Shown here in pieces: positions 59,201 through 64,000 of a stretch of 64,000 nucleotides of DNA (within the stretch, counting starts at the first letter, position 1; every line of letters begins with the position of its first letter). The notes beneath the pieces were generated by a model. The model did not search any database. It was not told where the DNA came from and saw nothing but the letters and a program-made list of their open reading frames with translations. The position numbers and the translations under genes were made by a program. Origin of the DNA: Haemonchus contortus (Eukaryota > Nematoda > Chromadorea > Rhabditida > Trichostrongylidae); the NCBI GenBank assembly GCA_000469685.2, contig LS997567.1, positions 38,963,005-39,027,004 of the forward strand, given 5' to 3'.

Positions 59201-62200
59201 GGTGAAACTCAAATTTTTTTAAAGAAGCTCATAACTTATTGTGAGTAGTTCTGAAATCTTTGGCTGCTCACTCACCGATGCTGTGACTGCGATGGAGACC
59301 GATATGGTGACGGTTCGAACTTCGTCATCTAAACAAACTTGCTTCAAATAGAAGTAAAGGACAAAGTAAACATTCCCACACAGATGGACCGTTTTTTGCT
59401 GACGCCCAAGTGGTCGTGCTCAGTACTTCGGGGCAGTACGTGGGAAAAAGCTCGAACGTTCTGCAAACAATGACTGCAAGAAGTCGTAAAACAGCACAGG
59501 TGGCACTATGGATTCGCAAGGTCCTGAAACGGCCTAACCACTTCCAAGTAGTAGCCCCGCCCAGGGCAAGTCCCACCCCGAAAATGTAGCGCTGAAAGGG
59601 ACAGAACACCTTACCCTTACCAGAATTCGAACCAAAACCCGAAATCAAATTTTGGGAAACCTTCTGAAAATGCTTCGTTTTGGTTTTTCTTTGACCTAAG
59701 GCCTACTTCGCTCCTTTACTAGCATTTGGAAGTCGTTTGTTCCGGAAAAGTCTTTTAATCTGTTAGCTCTACATTTCGCTTAATCACTCACCGAACTGTT
59801 GGGAACTGGCTGTTTGGGCAGCTCAGGTGGGATGTCTTCGGATCGTTCTCGTCGAGGGCTTCCGTACGAAGGATAGCGAGTTCGTGGCGGTGCATCTAGG
59901 ACAGCTAAGGCTTGTGTAAGGATTTCTTTACATGAAAACTATAAGTGATGCTCACCGTTCGGTTGCTTGTGTTTAACTGGTAAAGCATAGCAGTAATCGG
60001 GTTCTTGCTCCGCCTCGTGGTATACCTTCCTGTACAACTGCGGTGATTGGTTGGCGTTCCTCAAAGAATCAAGTGACCTATCACGACGTGACTCGCACCG
60101 CGACCCAGAACGGTTCGCATCCATGGACCGGTCGCGGCTTTCGTTCGCCTGCCTCATTTGGCGTTTCATCACAGGGCTCCTGCATTTCACATTTTTTCCA
60201 TTTTGTATGGTACTTCATGCAGTATGAACACTTGAAGACTTACAGTACTTTAACCTGAGTAGGAGTAACTTGTATATCAACCTTTTTCTTGTTCACTGGT
60301 GGTAGTGTCCTGTCAGTTGGATAGCTGTAGAAGAAAGACCTAAAACATGATTCATTAGTTTCTTGGATACTCTAAAGTACAGAAGACACTCCTTCAGCAC
60401 TCTGTTCTTGTTGCTGGCCCTTTTTGGGAGGGTTGTTGGGCAAATGCTCAAATAACATGGAAATTACTTGAGTAACTAAATAGTAAAGATCGGGAAAATG
60501 GGTTCAGATCGGTTTCCAGAAAGTGCATCTCCTGTGGATTCTGTAACCAAATCATGTTCCCCATAGAAATGCGTTCATTCTGGAAGAGCCAGCAAGGCTC
60601 TAACTCGGAATTCGACCAGTTATTACTGCAGTACTCTATGAAAATCTGACACGTAAACCTGACTAAAACGATGATCGGAAGCCTGCCTACTTCTTATTCT
60701 CCTCCTTTCCATGTTCTATCTCAGAAATAACGTCGTGAAGGAAATGAACACCGGTAGGGCAGTAGAGCACGTTGTCCGTCTCGACCTCTACACTCCAGCC
60801 ACTCGGGTTGCCGATCCCTCTGGAATTGAAAACGTCTGTTTCAATCTGAAGGTAACTGCTGAAGTGATGAGGAATCCACCTGTGTCTCAGAACATTATTC
60901 GCCAGCTCTTCATTTGTTATCCATGGGTGGGCTTCTACCATGTGAGCTTGGCCATCTTGGCTTGTCACTTCAACGGCTGCATTGTGAAACCCACAAAGGG
61001 CTCCCATCTCGAGACGTGAAGCAGGTAGAAGACGAGCAGTCTGCAACCGAGTAGTAAAGCAGTTAATCTTGCAATAAGTCCAAATGAAGTCCTTCCAGAA
61101 TTCCAAATTTATGGAACATTTTTGGATCAAAATTGGCTGAGACATCTGGTGAGATGTCAAGCTCTGGGTGGTGTTAATCACGCTCTGAGTCGCCAGCTAA
61201 AAAGAAACGCACCTGGTTTCCCAACATGTTCATCCTCCTTGCGATCGTGTTCATCAACTGGGTTTGTAGTGGCAAGCGTTGTTCACCACAGAAACTAAAG
61301 TGGTTACACCATAAATCCATAAACTGATATGATCGATTTCAATCGAGCTCATTCCCATGCCCAGGGGCTTGATGATGATGACGCCTCTGTGCTCTTTGAA
61401 TCACCCATTAGGTTTATGCTACTCTGCTAGTTCCCAACCGGTGGGAGGGTTGAGAAGACTCTCATTAAGAAAGTGGGGTGCGAACGCGACAGTTTAGAAT
61501 AGCACCGGCAATCCAACGCGTGCGAAGAACGCCTGTGATTGGTGGGCTGTGGTGTTCGCCAATCAGAATTTATCTATTGGAGCCTCTACGCAATTTATAG
61601 CTTCTGAAGCTTATTCATGTTATGAAACGCTCGAAAAGTGCCTGATCACCTGATCAACATTGGAAGGACGTTCTCAGTGGGCGCAAACACTCCAACTGCT
61701 TGTAGCAATAGACGACAACATCGAGATGTCGCTTCCTTGTCAGGATTGCGATAGATCTGGTTGCATATTTGTACGAAGATTTCGTCACGTTGGCATGGAT
61801 TGTTTATACCCTGCAATACTTACAAGTACATGTATGGGCTAGTAGATCCACTGGAGAATTCGAAATTCTGAGCAGAAACTGTTACACAACATTTATGAGC
61901 TAGAAATCAAGTTGCGGTAAGGGAAAAAACTTGTTGTTACTTACCTGTTTTACAATATAACGAGCAAGGTCATCTAGCTGTGTCCGGTTCAGAGTTTGAT
62001 CGTTCATGTACTTCAGTATGAGCTTGAATACTTCGATCGATAAACGGAAGTCGAGATCGTTCTCCTTGTGGAGGAAGGGCGTCAGAATCGGTTCACGCCT
62101 TGGCTCGAGCAGGTGTCCCTGAAAATCATCCTTTCCGGTGCACAGATACAAGAGATCATGGGCGAACCAAATCGTTAGACGGTACGGAATGCGGAAATCG

Positions 62201-64000
62201 GAAGGGTTTCAGTGGACATTCAATGACTGCTGTAGTCCTTAGGCTTGAGCTTGTGGAATTGTAGTTACCCTTCACTTGAGCCTGTTTCCCTCTTTATAGG
62301 ATTTCTTAGTTACAGCATCTGCATCACGTTGGTAAACATTATTTGAAAGTATATTTATTCATTTTTTTTACTTCTAGCTACTTTTTATCGAAGCATTGGT
62401 TTGTAACTTACCTTGAAGTTCTCCTCGGCAAATTTCTCGATCGTCACTGGCTCGACGATTCCAATACGACTCTTCAGTTTTACTGGTAAATAGTCAGTAG
62501 TGATTTTCATGTTTCCAATCTTCGGCTTCGATTCGCTGGGTGTTTTATCAAGCTGTTTACTGGGGAAGTTTTCGACATCGAAACATCCCAGTAATGCTCC
62601 CGGACACTTCTGAAACACGATCCTCATCAATATGGTTCTCAAAGGGAGTACGAAAAAATATATGATTTCTTTATGAATAGCAGAAGTTGCCTAGGTGCTC
62701 TCCTAATTCGTGGTGAGAAGTAGGAACTGGAGTCTTTCGACCCATTTCTCACTGATTTTGCTATTGTGCAGAGGGTCCATGAGTCACGACAATCCCGCCC
62801 CGCCAATCAGGAGAGCGTCTAGGATTTGCCAACCCCGCCCACATTCCCGTCTAGCACTCACCTGGTCAGGATTGGTAGTCAACAACGTTTCATGGTAAGC
62901 GTTAAGACGACGATTTCTCTTCGTCTGATTGCTGAGATTCTTGAACATCTGTTCTCGGAGTGCGCTGCACTCCTTCCTGAAATCGTTTTACCATCACTGG
63001 AAGTCATTATTTTAAGGAATTCCTTCAAACAAAATCATAGACAGATTAAGTACTGGGTTCCCCACAGCTGGTTTGTTAGTGCAAAATACACAGTAGTCGT
63101 AAAATTTAAAGTCTAGAAAACATCAAAAGGGCATTAATGGATATTAAAATGACATTAAATAGAGGAACCCGACATAAGGGTCAAGAACCCACTTGACCCT
63201 GCTTTGCGAGCCATAATCTTTTGATGAAAAAAGGTTGTGATGCATTACTATCTTCTGCTGTACGGCTGTAACGGAGACCCACGGGATTGGACCCCTGAGC
63301 TAACGAGGACTCCGGAGCGAGGATTGAAAAAAGGTAGGAGGAAAGGGTTCAAATTGGTCCTTTCATTATGTTGATCCCTCTCCCTCTCTCCTCTCACTGC
63401 TAGAGCTGTATTCCGGAGCAGAATTCATAAATTTAGTGGCTTGAGGAAAGCTAGGTCAAAAAAGGTTAGGGTCACCTATCTTTCGCCTTCCCACACTATT
63501 GTTACGTGGCAGGCAGTAATAGCATCTAGGGTTTTGCAGTTTTAGTGTTAGCAAAGTGGAAGTCGCTGTTGACGTAAATAAAACATGATAGGAGCATACA
63601 AAGAACAGATTTCATTTGTGTTTTCCATCTCTAAGGACCCTTACAGTTCAGGGACAATGGTAACTCCATCATCAAGTTTTGGGACTCTCCCGTTGAAAAA
63701 CTTCGGGAACCCAGACATGGAAACTATAGGAGCTAGGAATCTTGGTGAAAGCAGAAACCGCTCCCAAAAAGTTCTAGTTTGTAAGGAAACCTTTTTACAG
63801 AGATACAAGGTTATCGGATATGTCTCGTACTCACCTCGCTTTCCATCCTCGAAGTCCCGCTTGTAACCGTACGATGGCCCGACGCTTACGAAGATATCTC
63901 TTACGAGCAACATATGTTCGCATGGTTTTCTGGATGACATAAGCTGCATCTCGTTGGGTTTTCTCTCTGAGCGCTTGTAGTTGATCAGCTAGACGGTCTC
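38273..64000 (-). CDS. Unconventional myosin heavy chain, MyTH4-FERM class (myosin XV/XII-like), 3' part
   Basis: Actin motor heavy chain; the window holds its neck and tail. I traced 47 exons (~2,040 codons) with every phase matching, from 64000-63835 (5'-partial) to the TGA at 38273. Order: two IQ motifs for light-chain/calmodulin binding; MyTH4-1; a FERM-like F1 segment; a long disordered linker; a second FERM-like block; SH3; MyTH4-2; C-terminal FERM. Two IQs, no coiled coil before MyTH4 and an interrupted first FERM fit myosin XV and the nematode class XII myosin (C. elegans HUM-4 type) rather than myosin VIIa. MyTH4-FERM tails bind microtubules and membrane-protein tails at actin protrusions. 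The motor domain lies beyond the right edge. The main uncertainty is the short linker exons. Confidence 0.93.
38990..40457. other. Myosin intron, 1.5 kb
   Basis: Between the F3 exons. Contains only short chance frames (39391-39585, 39703-39996) with no supported gene. Confidence 0.6.
42310..42390. repeat. Small CCAATCAC hairpin repeat, copy 2
   Basis: CTGTGGTTGGTG ... CACCCAATCACAAGTGAGCC, similar to the copy at 54236-54290 (CAATCACAAGCGAGC). Lies in a myosin intron. Confidence 0.4.
43425..45262 (-). other. Myosin exons 28-34: FERM-like block and SH3 domain
   Basis: Exons 45262-45150, 44716-44581, 44324-44206, 44140-44016, 43960-43816, 43686-43600 and 43538-43425. The first two give QPWKLTIRKE|MFHPQEKLDD, the RKE-x-F-x-P motif that begins the FERM F2-like part of MyTH4-FERM myosins. 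The next continue through VAVITAARKWPLYFTQVYE to KMAPQI. The SH3 domain is FVRATADYVTKQPNLLSFKKGD plus SGSWLYGKIGNRYGSLPA and QYVIPLDE. The long minus open frame at 43106-43525 is a different frame of the SH3 exon and is not used. Confidence 0.9.
45030..45098. repeat. Short CCTACCAGGGCT tandem repeats
   Basis: GTGCCTACCAGGGCTGTCCT and CGCCTACCAGGGCTATCCTC are adjacent near-copies; GGCCATCCTCC flanks them. Lies in a myosin intron. Confidence 0.6.
45452..47877. other. Myosin intron, 2.4 kb
   Basis: Intron between linker exons. It holds the 320-bp fold-back element at 46711-47030 and otherwise no supported gene. Confidence 0.7.
46711..47030. mobile_element. 320-bp fold-back MITE
   Basis: Terminal inverted repeats of about 150 bp start AGTGGCTGCTTTCATAGTCC and end with its complement. 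They enclose CAGCCCTTCGAAGGGGCTGA-like arms and a ~20-bp AT-rich centre. There is no coding capacity and no certain target duplication. The end motif GACTATGAAAGCAGCC recurs at 12655-12671. Confidence 0.8.
50020..50246. repeat. Two-copy ~114-bp direct repeat
   Basis: Copies 50020-50133 and 50134-50246 both run from CCTGCAGGGTGGAAA through TTAATATGAAAATTCTA to GTGGTCTCGAGACC. A degenerate echo (ATTCTAAGTGGTGTC) lies near 50655. Confidence 0.85.
51000..51290 (+). repeat. Dispersed 'gacgggcagtag' repeat, copy 3
   Basis: Opposite in orientation to the copies at 23980-24250 and 53070-53345. It contains GGAATGTAACAGGATGCAGC, GATCGCATACCGATTAAGCT and TATTGCCCGTCTCC in the expected order. Confidence 0.7.
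52640..52684. repeat. (AAT)n microsatellite
   Basis: Interrupted AAT/ATA tract within the 5.3-kb myosin intron. Confidence 0.9.
53070..53345 (-). repeat. Dispersed 'gacgggcagtag' repeat, copy 4
   Basis: GACGAACAGTAGAATCGGTT, TCTAGCGTTCTTCA and CTACATTCCTTCG match 23980-24250 in order and spacing. Confidence 0.7.
54190..54300. repeat. Small CCAATCAC hairpin repeat, copy 3
   Basis: ACTGTGATTGGTGGCC ... GCCCCAATCACAAGCGAGC, able to form a hairpin. Lies in a myosin intron. Confidence 0.45.
54912..56549. other. Myosin intron, 1.6 kb
   Basis: No supported gene. The plus frame 55306-55716 has no recognised domain or signal. Confidence 0.55.
61490..61600. repeat. Small CCAATCAC hairpin repeat, copy 4
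   Basis: CCTGTGATTGGTGGGC ... TTCGCCAATCAG, related to the copies near 8.2, 42.3 and 54.2 kb. Lies in a myosin intron. Confidence 0.4.
62977..63834. other. Myosin intron between the IQ exon and the next
   Basis: No other feature recognised. Confidence 0.6.

Larger units (their letters stand above)
45361..60324 (-). other. Myosin exons 8-27: disordered Pro/Gln/Met/Arg-rich linker
   Basis: Exons 60324-60244, 60179-59956, 59895-59792, 59328-59276, 59207-59076, 58767-58692, 58621-58483, 58301-57970, 57893-57798, 57332-57228, 57164-57062, 56901-56677, 56620-56550, 54911-54859, 54790-54724, 49442-49375, 49294-49210, 49088-48918, 48015-47878 and 45451-45361. They encode ~770 residues rich in Arg/Ser (SRDRSMDANRSGSRC), Tyr/Arg (SYRSYRSGDRMP) and Met/Pro-Gln. 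One stretch is likely conserved (VPNSSRDVDRFLDEVFDQ). 49088-48918 encodes a charged helix (KEIQQKEQEALRKINERL). Exon 12's first codons include an in-frame ATG (MAARKDEF), so an internal start is possible. Some short-exon junctions (59207, 57062) use weaker sites. Confidence 0.8.
60691..64000 (-). other. Myosin exons 1-7: IQ neck, first MyTH4, FERM F1-like
   Basis: Exons 64000-63835, 62976-62862, 62609-62412, 62118-61945, 61810-61650, 61294-61213 and 61040-60691. The first carries two IQ motifs (AAYVIQKTMRTYVARKRYL and IVRLQAGLRGWKAR). MyTH4-1 reads PRREPILTPFL, FKLILKYMND, then RDEIFVQICNQIYRNP, CCRLLLQAVGVFAP and LLPASRLEMGAL. Exon 7 ends in GWSVEVETDN...LHDVISEIE, typical of the MyTH4-FERM boundary of myosin XV. 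A minus open frame over 61041-61196 is continuous with exon 7 but is an intron by phase. Confidence 0.9.

Noticed and set aside
61041..61196. Open frame continuing exon 7 of the myosin upstream
   Set aside because: The phase from exon 61294-61213 joins cleanly at 61040. Using both would leave a 16-nt intron, so this stretch is intron.
1..64000. CRISPR arrays, operons with ribosome-binding sites, riboswitches, replication origins
   Set aside because: The sequence is clearly intron-bearing eukaryotic nuclear DNA, and no regularly spaced direct repeats with unique spacers were seen.

Overview
The window is nuclear DNA of a nematode. Genes have many exons split by GT..AG introns, many short, whose 3' ends read TTTCAG. 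Two genes carry a TTTCAG-type acceptor just upstream of the ATG, as expected for spliced-leader trans-splicing. The myosin tail, the small heat-shock protein and the small secreted-peptide genes fit a rhabditine/strongylid (clade V, hookworm-like) worm. The species is inferred, not shown. Much of the rest is transposon-derived or hairpin DNA.

Layout. 2.2-4.5 kb (+): a gene for an acidic protein I do not recognise. 5.5-6.4 kb (-): a complete three-exon small heat-shock protein with a perfect heat-shock element and TATA box. 8.1-10.35 kb (-): an unrecognised gene built from five tandemly duplicated exons of alternating A/B type, with a 402-bp hairpin MITE in one intron. 10.4-13 kb: nested inverted repeats. 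13.6-25.2 kb (-): a cluster of two-exon secreted-peptide genes (four confident, one candidate), with a possible orphan first exon at 34.5 kb (+). They share a signal-peptide exon, a phase-2 intron, a Lys-Arg cleavage site followed by Gln, and a C-terminal Leu-Gly. A conserved promoter block lies upstream of several of them. 23.6-33.7 kb: retroelement and repeat territory, with three tRNA-like SINE copies, a Penelope-like GIY-YIG endonuclease fragment with a hammerhead-like core downstream, and a ~450-bp tandem repeat. 36.9-38.2 kb (+): coding fragments of a possible secreted protein, with frame uncertain. 38.3-64.0 kb (-): the 3' 47 exons of one unconventional myosin heavy chain. They encode about 2,040 residues and every splice phase agrees. 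The order is two IQ motifs, MyTH4, FERM-like F1, a long disordered linker, FERM-like remainder, SH3, MyTH4, FERM. This is the myosin XV/XII tail plan. The motor domain lies beyond the right edge.

The most novel item is the peptide cluster with its shared upstream block. It looks like a co-regulated set of small secreted, processed peptides: N-terminal Gln, a PGSEW-P/S-LY core in three members, and a C-terminal Gly usable for amidation. The exon-duplication gene is the second. No CRISPR array, rRNA or convincing tRNA gene was seen.
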